Assembly (NCBI GenBank): GCA_029561455.1
Contig: JAKQIY010000059.1
Location: 1 to 64,000 of the forward strand
DNA: 64,000 bases
DNA from: a bacterium
Lineage (GTDB): Bacteria; Zhuqueibacterota; Zhuqueibacteria; Residuimicrobiales; Krinioviventaceae
Reading direction: 5' to 3'
Below are positions 28,042 through 38,472 of the stretch, one piece after another. Under the pieces are notes generated by a model, which was given only the letters and a program-made list of their open reading frames with translations, was not told the DNA's origin and searched no databases. A program made the position numbers and the translations under genes. Within the stretch, counting starts at the first letter, position 1. Each line of letters begins with the position of its first letter.

Positions 28042-30081
28042 ATGAGTAGTAAAAAACAATCACTCAAGGAAAAATTATTTAATACCTGCCCTAAAACCGG
28101 CAGAATTAAATCTGTAAAAATAAATGGCCCCTGGGCGGCATTATTGTTCCCGATCATTGGTCTGGTATCGATGGTTTGGTTTCTGTTCCGCGTTCTGCCC
28201 AAACCATCGCGTTTAAGTTACCCTTGTATGCGGGTTGCCGCGCCGGTTGCTTCCGGCTTTGTCGTGTACATGCTCGGTTTGATTACCTCGGCGGTTGCAT
28301 TCCATAAAGCCAGAAAAAATTTCCGCAATTCCGGTTATGTGCTGGCGGCTTTGTTACTGGTAGTTGCCCTGGTCAGTTCGGTATTACTGTCGCAGAATCC
28401 CAAACGCCCCGTCTATGCCAGCACAGCGATTTTGGGAGATCAAACCCCCAATAATCCAATGGGCACGCCCAAAGGAATTTTCCCGGGTCGGGTGGTTTGG
28501 GCCTGGAATCCGGAATCTACTAATGAAAACTGCACACTGTCTTCAAAAAACAATGATGGCTGGTTCATGCCGAACAATAATAATATGCCGGTAATTGAAA
28601 AAATGCTTTCTGATGTTTTGCAATCCCTCACTGGCACAACCACCAATCAGGCTGCCTGGGAAGCAATTTTTAAATTTTATAATAATAATCATGGTAAAGG
28701 AGATGTAACTTACCAGGAAGGTGAAGAAATTTTTATAAAAATTAACGCTACCAGTGCATGGAGCGGCAATTTCAGCAATTCCGATCTGTCCAAGTCCAAA
28801 AATAACTACTATTCGGTAGCAGAAACCAACCCGTATGTTGTGTTGGCGGTTTTCCGGCACCTGGTCAATGTAGTTGGCGTTCCCCAGGATAAAATCTATG
28901 TCGGCGACCCGATGAAACACATTTACAAACATATTTACGACCTGTGGCATGGTGAATTTCCGAATATCCATTATCTGGATTATTCTTTCAGCTCCCTGGG
29001 CCGGGAAAAGGTTGTTAAAAGCACCAATCCGTTGATCTTTTATGCCGACAAGGGTGAAATACTCAATACCGGTTCATGGAATGATCCGTTTGGCGGCGAT
29101 CCAATTTACAATGACCGCTTGTATACGGTTTTTCAGAATATTGATTATTTGTTGAATATTCCATGTATGAAAGGTCACAAACGCGCTGGTATTACCATGT
29201 TTGCTAAAAATCATTTCGGTTCTCATACCCGCGATGGCGCTTCTCATCTCCATAATGGACTGGTAAATCCGACTGAAAACGATCCGTTCCGCGAAGGTTA
29301 CGGAATGTATCGTGTATTGGTCGATATAATGGGTCATGAATTGCTGGGCGGAAAAAACCTCGTGTTTATTATGGACGCTTTGTACGCCGGTTCCGAAGCT
29401 GTCGATCCACCCAACAAATGGACTTCAGCGCCTTTCAATAATGATTGGTGTTCTTCCATTTTTGCTTCCCTGGACAATGTAGCTATTGAATCAGTTGGTT
29501 ATGATTTTCTTAAAGCTGAATATACCGAAGACAAGCAATGGTCCTATCCACAAATGGAGGGAGTAGATGATTATCTGCACCAGGCTGCGGATAGCAATAA
29601 CTGGCCAGCCGGCATCACCTATGATCCGGAAGGCGATGGCACCCCCATCTCCAGCCTCGGTGTGCATGAACACTGGAACAATGCTGCGGACAAACAATAC
29701 AGCCGCAACCTCGGCACCGGTCAGGGCATTGAACTGATTAAAATTGACTATACCACCTCGGTTCATAAAGATGAAAACGCCGGCATGGTTACAGATTATA
29801 AATTGTACAGCAATTATCCAAACCCGTTCAATCCGCAGACCACCATCCGTTTTGATGTCGCGGCTCCGGCGCATGTCGAATTAAATGTATACAACACTCT
29901 AGGTCAAAAAGTCGCATCGCTGGTTAACAATGAATACCAGACAGGCTCTTTTACCGCCACCTGGAACGGAACCTGGGATAACGGCTCCCCGGCGGCTTCG
30001 GGCGTATACATTTACCGGCTTGTCGTAAACGGCGCCGAACATAACTACAGTCAGGCGCAACAAATGCTGCTGGTAAAGTAA
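28042..30081 (+). CDS. Membrane-anchored DUF362 protein with T9SS tail (paralogue 1)
   Basis: The 679-residue protein has an unusual plan. Three hydrophobic segments (about 31-50, 66-86, 97-116) surround a conserved-looking RVLPKPSRLSYPCMR (about 50-64). The large middle part (about 130-560) resembles DUF362, with IKINATSAW, a YVGDPMKH turn and NIPCMKGHKRAGITMFAKNH. Residues about 585-679 form a T9SS type A sorting tail (NYPNPFNPQTTIRF, YNTLGQKV, GVYIYRLV). A second protein with the same order of parts lies at 46627-48630. How a multi-pass anchor and an outer-membrane sorting tail work together is unclear. aaaaggag precedes the ATG. The propeller gene follows after 33 bases. Confidence 0.78.
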   Translation: MSSKKQSLKEKLFNTCPKTGRIKSVKINGPWAALLFPIIGLVSMVWFLFRVLPKPSRLSYPCMRVAAPVASGFVVYMLGLITSAVAFHKARKNFRNSGYVLAALLLVVALVSSVLLSQNPKRPVYASTAILGDQTPNNPMGTPKGIFPGRVVWAWNPESTNENCTLSSKNNDGWFMPNNNNMPVIEKMLSDVLQSLTGTTTNQAAWEAIFKFYNNNHGKGDVTYQEGEEIFIKINATSAWSGNFSNSDLSKSKNNYYSVAETNPYVVLAVFRHLVNVVGVPQDKIYVGDPMKHIYKHIYDLWHGEFPNIHYLDYSFSSLGREKVVKSTNPLIFYADKGEILNTGSWNDPFGGDPIYNDRLYTVFQNIDYLLNIPCMKGHKRAGITMFAKNHFGSHTRDGASHLHNGLVNPTENDPFREGYGMYRVLVDIMGHELLGGKNLVFIMDALYAGSEAVDPPNKWTSAPFNNDWCSSIFASLDNVAIESVGYDFLKAEYTEDKQWSYPQMEGVDDYLHQAADSNNWPAGITYDPEGDGTPISSLGVHEHWNNAADKQYSRNLGTGQGIELIKIDYTTSVHKDENAGMVTDYKLYSNYPNPFNPQTTIRFDVAAPAHVELNVYNTLGQKVASLVNNEYQTGSFTATWNGTWDNGSPAASGVYIYRLVVNGAEHNYSQAQQMLLVK

Positions 30082-30114
30082 TTTGCAGAATGAATTGTAA
30101 TAAAGGATAAGAAC

Positions 30115-31449
30115 ATGAAATTTTGCAAAATTTTGCTTACCTGGTTTATATTGACAGCGATCAACGCAACGGCGAGCGATTGGACCACTTACGACAGCAT
30201 GAAAACTGCGCTGATCAGTAATCACGTCAAGTCGATCTATATCGATGACCAGGGCGTAAAATGGTTCGCTACTGCCAAAGGGTTGTGCCGCTTTGACGGT
30301 AGCCAATGGAAATCATTTTCCAATGTTTTACATCCGGCATCCTTTAATATCAATGATCTGGCTCCGGATAAAAAACAAGCCATAACAACCCTGTGGGGCG
30401 CCACCGAAAACGGCGCCCTGAAATTCCAGTACAATGCGGATGGTTCCACAAACCAGGAGTATCTCACACCTGACGAAACCCCTATTGCAGCAGCGCATAT
30501 ATCCGCGGTGTGTCTGGATAAATTCGATGCCCTGTGGTTTGGACACAATAGCGGAGTTTCCGGGCTGGTCGAATCACAATGGACCCAGTTTCCCCAGGAA
30601 TATTTAACATGGTATCCCTTTAGCGCCGTAACCTGCATAGCTTCCGGGAACGACAGCGTAAAATATGTCGGCACCCTGGGCGGTGGGGTCGGCAGGATCA
30701 TCTGGGAAGGCGTGGATGCGGTGACTACAGCTTCACCGTTTGACAAGGACTGGACCGGTATGCTATCGGAGAACAATAATATTTTTGCCATCCATGTTCT
30801 GGATAATAACGACCAATGGTTTGGTTCCGATGCCGGCTGTGCTTTTCATGATACCACCGAAACCAAAGGCGGCTGGACCCATTATAATCGTGAAGATTAC
30901 GGTCTGGTTTGCGACACCGTTCTGTGTATCGCGGAAGGCAAGAACAAACATATGTGGTTCGGCACAGCGCGCGGCGTTTCGCGGTGGAATGGCTGGACCT
31001 TTAAAAACTATACTACCGCCGATGGCCTGGTCGATAATTATATTAACGATGTGGCCGTTGACGTGGACGGATCGCTGTGGTTTGCCACCAATAAAGGCAT
31101 TTCGCATTTTACAGGCCAAAACACTGCGGTATCCCCATCAAAACCGGCTGCCACAAATGACAACTATCGGTTATTGTCGAACTATCCGAATCCGTTCAAC
31201 CCATCGACTACTATTTCCTACCAGGTTACTTTTCCGGCGCATGTTCGCATCGATATTTATAATGTGAACGGCCAACTGGTGCAGGTTTTGGTTGATTCCC
31301 GGCACACATCCGGTAATTACCAGGCGCAATGGAACGGCACATTATACAATAACAGGCCTGCCGATTCCGGCGTTTACTATGCCAGAATAACCCTTGCCGG
31401 CAAAGAGCAAACCCTCTGCGGTTCGCATAAAATGTTATTGTTGAAATAG
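30115..31449 (+). CDS. Reg_prop beta-propeller secreted protein with T9SS tail
   Basis: This 444-residue protein starts with a signal peptide (cleavage near TASD at about 20). Two-component-regulator-propeller-type repeats follow to about residue 335, each carrying a VKWFATAKGLCRFDG or MWFGTARGVSRWNG-like strand pair. Unlike sensor kinases with this propeller, no transmembrane or kinase part follows. Residues about 352-444 are a T9SS type A sorting tail (NYPNPFNPSTTISY, YNVNGQLV, GVYYARI). It is probably co-transcribed with the DUF362 gene 33 bases upstream. A surface or secreted binding role is inferred. Confidence 0.82.
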   Translation: MKFCKILLTWFILTAINATASDWTTYDSMKTALISNHVKSIYIDDQGVKWFATAKGLCRFDGSQWKSFSNVLHPASFNINDLAPDKKQAITTLWGATENGALKFQYNADGSTNQEYLTPDETPIAAAHISAVCLDKFDALWFGHNSGVSGLVESQWTQFPQEYLTWYPFSAVTCIASGNDSVKYVGTLGGGVGRIIWEGVDAVTTASPFDKDWTGMLSENNNIFAIHVLDNNDQWFGSDAGCAFHDTTETKGGWTHYNREDYGLVCDTVLCIAEGKNKHMWFGTARGVSRWNGWTFKNYTTADGLVDNYINDVAVDVDGSLWFATNKGISHFTGQNTAVSPSKPAATNDNYRLLSNYPNPFNPSTTISYQVTFPAHVRIDIYNVNGQLVQVLVDSRHTSGNYQAQWNGTLYNNRPADSGVYYARITLAGKEQTLCGSHKMLLLK

Positions 31450-31475
31450 CTGTAACATTTACATATTATTCATTT

Positions 31476-31500
31476 AAAGCGGCTTTCGGGCCGCTTTATT
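31476..31500 (+). terminator. Probable terminator of the DUF362-propeller operon
   Basis: An 8-bp stem AAAGCGGC (31476-31483) with GCCGCTTT (31490-31497) and 6-base loop lies 26 bases after the stop, followed by a weak attatt tail. Confidence 0.65.
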
Positions 31501-31699
31501 ATTTCCAGGGGAAAAAAGTTGGATTTGTTGGAAATTTATTGTATAATAATTAATTTCTAAAATGAGCAATTCCTTATCAATTATGAATTTTATAAAATAA
31601 TGGCTGGACATTGCCCATCGTTGCTTTATTGTAAAAATTCTGTTCTCTTAATCCCAATTTAAAATTCAGGTATTATTATTTGTCATGAAATTTCAATTG

Positions 31700-32070
31700 A
31701 AACAGAGTTTCAAAAGTAAATTCCCGGCCAAACTGGAGTTTGGCTGGGAGATGGCCCACTCCTTCCCAAGCTCCGGAGGCTCTGTCAAAAGGTTTTAAAA
31801 GTCATTTTGCTCGTACCTGGTAGTTGCTCGGAATCAAACGGAACCGGAGTACAGTCCCTTTATGGACTGTGGACTGCCGCAGGCAGTCTTAGTGTTTTTA
31901 TTAGTTACGAAAATACATATATTTGCGTAATATGAAGATGATATGTAATAATCAGTAAAGTTTTCATTTTTCAGACAATATTCGGACCTCCGGTCCGACA
32001 CATCGCATAAAGGCGATGCACTCCACTTTTTTAGTAATTTTTTTTGTTTTCACACGGTCTCTCCAGTTTG
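31700..32070. repeat. Palindrome-bearing gap before the addB-like gene
   Basis: The stretch 31501-32183 shows no gene. It holds several short inverted repeats: gccaaactggagtttggc (31727-31744), gactgccgcaggcagtc (near 31872), cggacctccggtccg (near 31983) and gcataaaggcgatgc. They are of the same style as in the other gaps. Confidence 0.55.
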
Positions 32071-32183
32071 GGAAGGACATTGTCAACAAAAACACTATTT
32101 CTTGAGTATCATGTACTTGAATGATTATCAATAGTAATCCTGAATAGTATCAAAACATAAAAATAATTAATCAGGGGCGTCGT

Positions 32184-35069
32184 ATGTCGCAACCCATTTT
32201 TAAATTTTGCTCCTTTGCAGAGGATTTAACCGGTAAAATTCTGCTGGAACAGCCCGGTGAAAAGACCGTGTTTATCTTTCCCAATGAACGCAGTAAAAAA
32301 GCCGCCATGCACAAATTCCAACAGTTGTGGGAATTTTCCGATACCCGCTTTATCACTATGGAAGAGCTCAAAGAACAGCTATTTATCTCTACCCTTCCGG
32401 TATTACGCGAAGAAAAAAGGACCCTGGCTTTTTTCGATTCTCTCACCCCAAATGACCGGCGCCATTTCAAAATTAACAACTATTTCCAGTCCATTGAACT
32501 GGCCAATAATTGCTTTAACCTGTGGCAGGAATTTAATGAAGAATGCGCCGCCGCCAAAGCGGAAACTGCTTTGCTTAACGAAAACCTCGCCAATACCGAC
32601 TGGCAGATTCTTACCTGGCAGCGTTTGCAAGCTATTAAACAGCAATACAGCCGCCATATCAACAGCATTGGTTTTGACGATCCCGTATTTGTCTACCACC
32701 AGGCAAACCTCAACGATTCCTTTCTGCAACACTATGAACGTTTCGTTTTTGCCAATCAATTTTATTACACTACCCTGGAAAAAACAATTATCGAACGCCT
32801 GGGAGCGCTTGAAAAAATCATTGTCATTTATTACCAACTCCCGGAACGGCTGGTCAATAAACAAGACCTGTCCATTCAACCCTTTCAATTGCCCGATCTG
32901 CTGCCGGAAATGCAGACCGAATCTATACACATTTTTACCGGTCACAATGATTTTACCATGATGGTTGCCCTGGCCCGGCAAATGGAAGAACAGCGTCCCG
33001 GGCAAATTGTAAATATCGGCTTTAATAAAAATCCATGGTCCCGTTTTCTCTCTCCCGATCAGTTCGCTCTTGGCAATTCCAAAACCTTTACCTCCTGTTC
33101 GATTTACCGGTTTTTTACCGCGCTATACCAAATGGTGGACGGTTTGCTATGGGAATCACAGGGAAAAAAATTATTGCTGCCCTTGCAAAACCTGCTCAAC
33201 AGTGTATTATGTGAAGATTTTTTCTTTTATTTCAGCGGCGGGCAATCTGCTGCCGAACAGCAAACAAGCCATGAAGCAACTTTAAAATACCTGTATACCC
33301 TGATCGATCTTGAATATAAATATACCGATCTGCGCCTGGAATATTTTCACCAGATCCATCCTTCCCCGGCGTTAACCTGCTTGACAAACATGCTGCAATT
33401 CGTTCAGGACTTTATACAGGTGAATACGATCCGGGACTTGATTACCCGGTTCGACGCCACCGCCGGGGGAATCGATCTGAAAAAAATTTTACTACCACAA
33501 GAATTGCACAACACCAACATCATAGAGGTGTTTTATGCCATGCTGGCCGATTTTGTTTCAAGTGAAGAAATAGGTCTAGCCGGCAACTGGCAGCATTATT
33601 TTCCTACCAATAATCCTTTTTTAAAAAATCTCCAAACTGCCGGAGGACTGCTGCGCCTGTTCCTGGATTATATGAAGCCGAAAACCTTTTTGCCCCTCCA
33701 ACGCAACAAGGCGCAGCGCACCGAGATCGCTTCATTGCTGGATACCCGTAACCTGTCGTTCCCGGCGGTGGCAATTTTAAATGTAACCGAAGGGAAAATC
33801 CCCCAGTCTCGTCAGGCCCAGTTCCTGTTCACCGACAGACAACGCAAGCTGTTGGGACTAAAAACTTTTGAAGATATCCGGCTGCGGGATAAATATTATT
33901 TCTTCCGCCTGGCGCTCACTTCACGCCAGGTCAGTTTATATACGCAAATCAACAATGAAAAGAATGTCGAGGTCAGTTCTTTTATTGAAGAATTACTTTT
34001 ATATTTTCCTCAAGACAAACTGTCAGTCACCGACGTTCGGGAAACCGCCTGCCGCGCCGTTTACCGGCAGATATTCACCGATAACAATTACCGTGTAAAT
34101 GACAAGCTAATTTATCAGCCCGATTTTTATCGTCTGCCCTGTAATATTCAAACCGATTTCTCTCCATCCGGGCTGCTGCTGACCTTTACTTCCTGTAAAG
34201 ATCTGCAAACCAATCCCTTTATTTTCTATATCCGCCACATAGCCGGACTCGATGAATGGCAAAAGCAGGTCGCCAACGACCTGTCGCCCCGGCTGCTCGG
34301 TAATCTTACGCATGATATTCTCAGTCAAATCTGGCAAACGTTGAACGAACAGGGCCGGCAGCTATCCGGGTTTGGTTTTTCCCCGCAAGATCAAACTCTC
34401 ATTCAAAATGCCGCTGTCAAAACCCTGAGCCGTCCCAAATACTATTTTAGCCTGCTGCATGACCATACCCAGGTCTATTTTGAAAAAATTCTTTTGCAGG
34501 TCTTGCTCGAAGGCATTACCGGATTCTTTCACTATTTACAGCAATTCATTACCGGTCCAACCCGACCCGAAATTATTCCGGAACAGGAACGTTCGTCACA
34601 AGCAGAACGGCTGTATAAAACCCTTATTCCCGCAGCAGGAAATGCGTTACATATACCGGTAAAAATCCGCGGTCGCGCCGATCTGCGTATTGTTTTCAAA
34701 GATGAAAGATACCTGATCTTTGATTATAAAACCGGTAATTTCGCCAAAGAACAACTCATCATCTATGAATTGTTTTACTACCTGCTTGACCGGCCGGAAT
34801 TGCTGGATCGCATTGAATCCTGGTTCTACCAGGTCATTAAAAATGAATCATCCGGTTTGGTCAAGTGGTACAAAAAAATCGGCAAGGAACAATTAATTGC
34901 AACATTTATTGCTGAGATCAGGGATTCCCTGGATGATCTGGTGGTAAACGGGTATCGGTTACCGGAACAAAAAAGCAAACTGAACGATTTACCGGAGATT
35001 ACCCGCAAAGATCTGTTTTTAACCAAATCACTTCAACCGGCAACTCTCAGGGAGCAAGCGAATGGATAA
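32184..35069 (+). CDS. AddB-like PD-(D/E)XK nuclease protein
   Basis: The 961-residue protein is the likely second subunit of an AddAB-type helicase-nuclease that resects double-strand breaks. Its long N-terminal part fits the inactive helicase half of AddB; no Walker A is evident. The C-terminal nuclease domain shows GNLTHDILSQIW (the conserved His region), GRADLRI and the FDYKTGN core near residue 850. The four cysteines that hold the Fe-S cluster around the AddB nuclease are not seen: none follow the nuclease motif. This matches a Bacteroidota-like AddB rather than the Bacillus form. Its last 8 bases overlap the addA-like gene, indicating coupled translation. Confidence 0.8.
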   Translation: MSQPIFKFCSFAEDLTGKILLEQPGEKTVFIFPNERSKKAAMHKFQQLWEFSDTRFITMEELKEQLFISTLPVLREEKRTLAFFDSLTPNDRRHFKINNYFQSIELANNCFNLWQEFNEECAAAKAETALLNENLANTDWQILTWQRLQAIKQQYSRHINSIGFDDPVFVYHQANLNDSFLQHYERFVFANQFYYTTLEKTIIERLGALEKIIVIYYQLPERLVNKQDLSIQPFQLPDLLPEMQTESIHIFTGHNDFTMMVALARQMEEQRPGQIVNIGFNKNPWSRFLSPDQFALGNSKTFTSCSIYRFFTALYQMVDGLLWESQGKKLLLPLQNLLNSVLCEDFFFYFSGGQSAAEQQTSHEATLKYLYTLIDLEYKYTDLRLEYFHQIHPSPALTCLTNMLQFVQDFIQVNTIRDLITRFDATAGGIDLKKILLPQELHNTNIIEVFYAMLADFVSSEEIGLAGNWQHYFPTNNPFLKNLQTAGGLLRLFLDYMKPKTFLPLQRNKAQRTEIASLLDTRNLSFPAVAILNVTEGKIPQSRQAQFLFTDRQRKLLGLKTFEDIRLRDKYYFFRLALTSRQVSLYTQINNEKNVEVSSFIEELLLYFPQDKLSVTDVRETACRAVYRQIFTDNNYRVNDKLIYQPDFYRLPCNIQTDFSPSGLLLTFTSCKDLQTNPFIFYIRHIAGLDEWQKQVANDLSPRLLGNLTHDILSQIWQTLNEQGRQLSGFGFSPQDQTLIQNAAVKTLSRPKYYFSLLHDHTQVYFEKILLQVLLEGITGFFHYLQQFITGPTRPEIIPEQERSSQAERLYKTLIPAAGNALHIPVKIRGRADLRIVFKDERYLIFDYKTGNFAKEQLIIYELFYYLLDRPELLDRIESWFYQVIKNESSGLVKWYKKIGKEQLIATFIAEIRDSLDDLVVNGYRLPEQKSKLNDLPEITRKDLFLTKSLQPATLREQANG

Positions 35070-38000
35070 TAAAATAATCAAAGCCAGCGCCGGAACCGGC
35101 AAAACCTACCGGTTATCGCTTGAATATATCGGCCTGCTGTTAAAATACCATCAATATGATCTGTCCTACCAGGAGATACTGGTAATCACTTTTACCAAAA
35201 AAGCCACCGCCGAGATCAGGGAACGTATTTTTGCCCATTTGCAGGCTATTGTGCATAACAAACCTGAAGCGGCGGAATTGTGCAGCAACCTTGAAAGCTC
35301 TCTTGGTATGCAAATAACTCCGGCTATGCGCCAGGTATTGGAAAAGTATTATCATGAAATGCTGCTGAATAAAAACCTGGTCAAGATCAACACAATCGAT
35401 TCGTTTATAAATGAAATTTTTAAAACGATCATAGCCCCTTACCTGGGTATAACCGATTATAAAATTGACGATAATATCCCTGCACAGGTTTATGCGGAAA
35501 TTTTCAGAGCCCTGCTCGAAGATGAAAAAAACAGCACAGTCTTTTATTCTTTTTTCCGGCGGGCCACCCGAAAAAAAATCACGGATTATGAAAACCTGCT
35601 GCGGTCCCTGCTCGACAAACGCTGGATTTTTGATTTGATCGAAAAAAGCGCCGCCGCCCCGGCTTCGCCGCAAATGCTTGAAACGAATGCTGAAAAAAAC
35701 CTGGTTGAATTTAAAAAAGCCATGACGTCGCTTTTGCAAAGATTCCAGGCGCGGGTGATGGTCGATTACCCGGCTATGCCGGCGGCCGATATGTTCAAAG
35801 CCGGTTTCTTTGGCGATCATTTCTCCCAATTCGACTCGCTGCAAACGCTTGATCTGGCCGGCGAACTGGATAAATTATTGACTCCTGAAAATTTGCACAA
35901 ACATAGCGGGAATATTCTGGCGGGCGATTATTTCTGGCATGGCGGCAAAGTGTTCAGAAAAAAAGATAACAAAGAATTCGGCGCCGAATTGAGCGCAGAA
36001 TATTCCGCTGCAAAAAAATACCTGGCCGATTATATATTCTATGCCGAACTGCTGCCGGAAACCGCAGAAATTAACACCATAGCCCGGCTGGTCTATAACA
36101 AATACGATGAAATCAAATTCCGTGACAAGATATTCACCCACAATGATATATCCTACTATTGCTTTCACTATCTTTACGACCCGGAATTATCGCTGATCGA
36201 TGATAATTTTGTTACCAACGCCTTTTATGAATACCTCTCGGCCTCGATTCGCTTTGTGTTGATCGATGAATTTCAGGACACGGGCATGATTCAGTTCAAA
36301 ATCCTGCTGCCGATCATCAATGAAGTAACCAGCGGTATCGGCGCTCAAGATTATGGCGGGGTGATCATCGTCGGCGATGAAAAGCAATCTATTTACGGCT
36401 GGCGCGGCGGCGAGCGCGAACTGTTGCTGAAAATGCCCGGCCTGCTGCCCGATAACCGGCAACTGTCGCTCGATACGTCCTATCGTAGCGCCCCGGTTCT
36501 GATCGATTTCATCAACGAGGTTTTTACCAATCCCTTGTTACAAAGCAGGTTGACCGATCTGTTTTGGCCTTATGAAAAGATCAGGGCGGCAAAAAAAGCC
36601 GCTAATGCCTGTATTCAGGTACACGCCAAAAATTTTTATACGCCGCGCGATGCTGAAAACGGCTCCGCCCACTCCCGCCAGCAGTATCGTGATTTTGTCC
36701 AGGAGATGTTGCTGCCGCTGCTCCGCGAAAAATCAATAGATGTGCACAAAACCGCTATCCTGGCCCGCAAAAACAGCGATTTAAAGAACATTGCCGCCAT
36801 TCTCAATGAAATGGGAATCGACTATATTCTGGAATCTTCCGGCTCGGTGTTGGCGCATCGCGCTATAAAACCATTGTTTTACCTGTTGAACTATTTTGTG
36901 TACCAGGACCTGGCCGATCTGGTAAAATTCTTCCGCTCCGACCTGGTATTGATGCCGCCGGAGGAACTCAAAGTTATTCTTGATTTTCATCGCCGGCGCA
37001 AATCGGATAACTATACCGTAAATGAACTATTCACTGCGCTGCAGGATATTCCGGCGGTGGAAAAACTACATACTTTTATTAATTCCCTCTGTTCCGGCAA
37101 AGATCAGGAATTGCCGGCGTTCTCCCGGTTTGATCCGCTCGTCCTGGTTAGCGCAGTTATTAAAGAATATAATGTGCCTAAGCTTTTCAGCCAGGAAAAT
37201 GATCTGGTTAATATTAACCTGTTCCTGGAAATTGTCGCCGAACTGCTGGTAGCCAACCATAATTATCCCAAAACCCTGCAAGGTCTGCTGGATTATTGCC
37301 GGGATAATGCCGCAAGCGAACGTTTTCAGCAACTGGGCCTCGACCAGGTTGACGCCATCACCCTGCTCACGATTCACAAAGCCAAAGGTCTGGAATTCGA
37401 TTCGGTTTTATTATACTGGGATCTTGCAGCCGGGTTTGGCGGCCCCTTGAACGATATTAATGTTCATCTGCACTATCGGGAAGATTTCACCGGTCTGGCG
37501 GCTCATGTCATCAACTTAAACTATGAACACATTATGCAATGGTGCAGCTTTAGCGATCTGAAAACCGCTTCGCAAAACCGGCTGGTCATTGAAGAACTCA
37601 ACAATATCTATGTGGCACTCACCAGGGCAAAATATAATCTGTATATGTTCTTTGCCTTTAAGAAAAAAGACGGACTGGAATTGCTGCGTCAGGAACTGCA
37701 AAAGGAAGAACCACCGGAAATCGATCAATTCCTGCTGTTTTCTGTTCTCGATATTTTTGCTGCTCAAAACGCCCTGCACACCAGTACAAATGACGAGTGT
37801 CATGGCATGATCGGCGCACCGGCACGGCTCGATGAACTCGCCGCACCGCCAGCCCGGCAGGATTATACCTTTATTAAAAAATACCTGGATTTTGCTCTGA
37901 CACACTATCCTTCCGTAGAAATAAAAAGTAAAGAAATAACCGAATATCCTGATTATACAAGTGTATATATAAAGAGCAGGGATATTGATAAAGGAAACAT

Positions 38001-38412
38001 TATTCATTATTTCTTGTCTTTTATCAGGTTCGGTACGGAACAGGAACTTGCCCTGGCAAAAATACAAACCATAAATTATTATGGTAATTTACTACCGGTT
38101 GCAGAAATTGCAGCGCTGCTGGATCGGGTTACTACTTTTATTGATAATAACCGGCCCCTGCTGTTTGCCGCCAAATGGCAGCAAATCTATACCGAGATCA
38201 CCTTATTTAACGATTCCGGCGAGCAATTCCGCCTTGACCGGCTTATGATCGATAAACAAAACCACGATATATTAATCATCGACTATAAAACCGGTGGGCG
38301 TCACGAGCAACAGCAAATGGATGAGTATATCCGGCTGGTAAAAAATCTTCCGGTTGTTATGCAAAAAAACTATAAAGTGTTAGGAAAATTTGTTGAAATA
38401 CCATTATATTAA
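35062..38412 (+). CDS. AddA-like UvrD/RecB helicase-nuclease
   Basis: The 1116-residue protein is a superfamily 1A helicase fused to a RecB-type nuclease. The Walker A motif is KASAGTGKTY near residue 7. Further helicase motifs are LVITFTKKATAEIRER, LIDEFQDT, GDEKQSIYGWRGG, LDTSYRS, TIHKAKGLEFD and VALTRAKYNLY. The C-terminal nuclease has LDRLMID and LIIDYKTGG near residue 1075. With the overlapping AddB-like protein it should form an AddAB/RexAB enzyme for recombinational repair. The symbol is left blank because family-level assignment between AddA and RecB types is uncertain, although the gene order supports addB-addA. Confidence 0.88.
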   Translation: MDNKIIKASAGTGKTYRLSLEYIGLLLKYHQYDLSYQEILVITFTKKATAEIRERIFAHLQAIVHNKPEAAELCSNLESSLGMQITPAMRQVLEKYYHEMLLNKNLVKINTIDSFINEIFKTIIAPYLGITDYKIDDNIPAQVYAEIFRALLEDEKNSTVFYSFFRRATRKKITDYENLLRSLLDKRWIFDLIEKSAAAPASPQMLETNAEKNLVEFKKAMTSLLQRFQARVMVDYPAMPAADMFKAGFFGDHFSQFDSLQTLDLAGELDKLLTPENLHKHSGNILAGDYFWHGGKVFRKKDNKEFGAELSAEYSAAKKYLADYIFYAELLPETAEINTIARLVYNKYDEIKFRDKIFTHNDISYYCFHYLYDPELSLIDDNFVTNAFYEYLSASIRFVLIDEFQDTGMIQFKILLPIINEVTSGIGAQDYGGVIIVGDEKQSIYGWRGGERELLLKMPGLLPDNRQLSLDTSYRSAPVLIDFINEVFTNPLLQSRLTDLFWPYEKIRAAKKAANACIQVHAKNFYTPRDAENGSAHSRQQYRDFVQEMLLPLLREKSIDVHKTAILARKNSDLKNIAAILNEMGIDYILESSGSVLAHRAIKPLFYLLNYFVYQDLADLVKFFRSDLVLMPPEELKVILDFHRRRKSDNYTVNELFTALQDIPAVEKLHTFINSLCSGKDQELPAFSRFDPLVLVSAVIKEYNVPKLFSQENDLVNINLFLEIVAELLVANHNYPKTLQGLLDYCRDNAASERFQQLGLDQVDAITLLTIHKAKGLEFDSVLLYWDLAAGFGGPLNDINVHLHYREDFTGLAAHVINLNYEHIMQWCSFSDLKTASQNRLVIEELNNIYVALTRAKYNLYMFFAFKKKDGLELLRQELQKEEPPEIDQFLLFSVLDIFAAQNALHTSTNDECHGMIGAPARLDELAAPPARQDYTFIKKYLDFALTHYPSVEIKSKEITEYPDYTSVYIKSRDIDKGNIIHYFLSFIRFGTEQELALAKIQTINYYGNLLPVAEIAALLDRVTTFIDNNRPLLFAAKWQQIYTEITLFNDSGEQFRLDRLMIDKQNHDILIIDYKTGGRHEQQQMDEYIRLVKNLPVVMQKNYKVLGKFVEIPLY

Positions 38413-38472
38413 TATTATCCTAATTACCATCTTTTTTAGTTTTTTGCAAATCAATGTCAAGGAGCATGGCAC

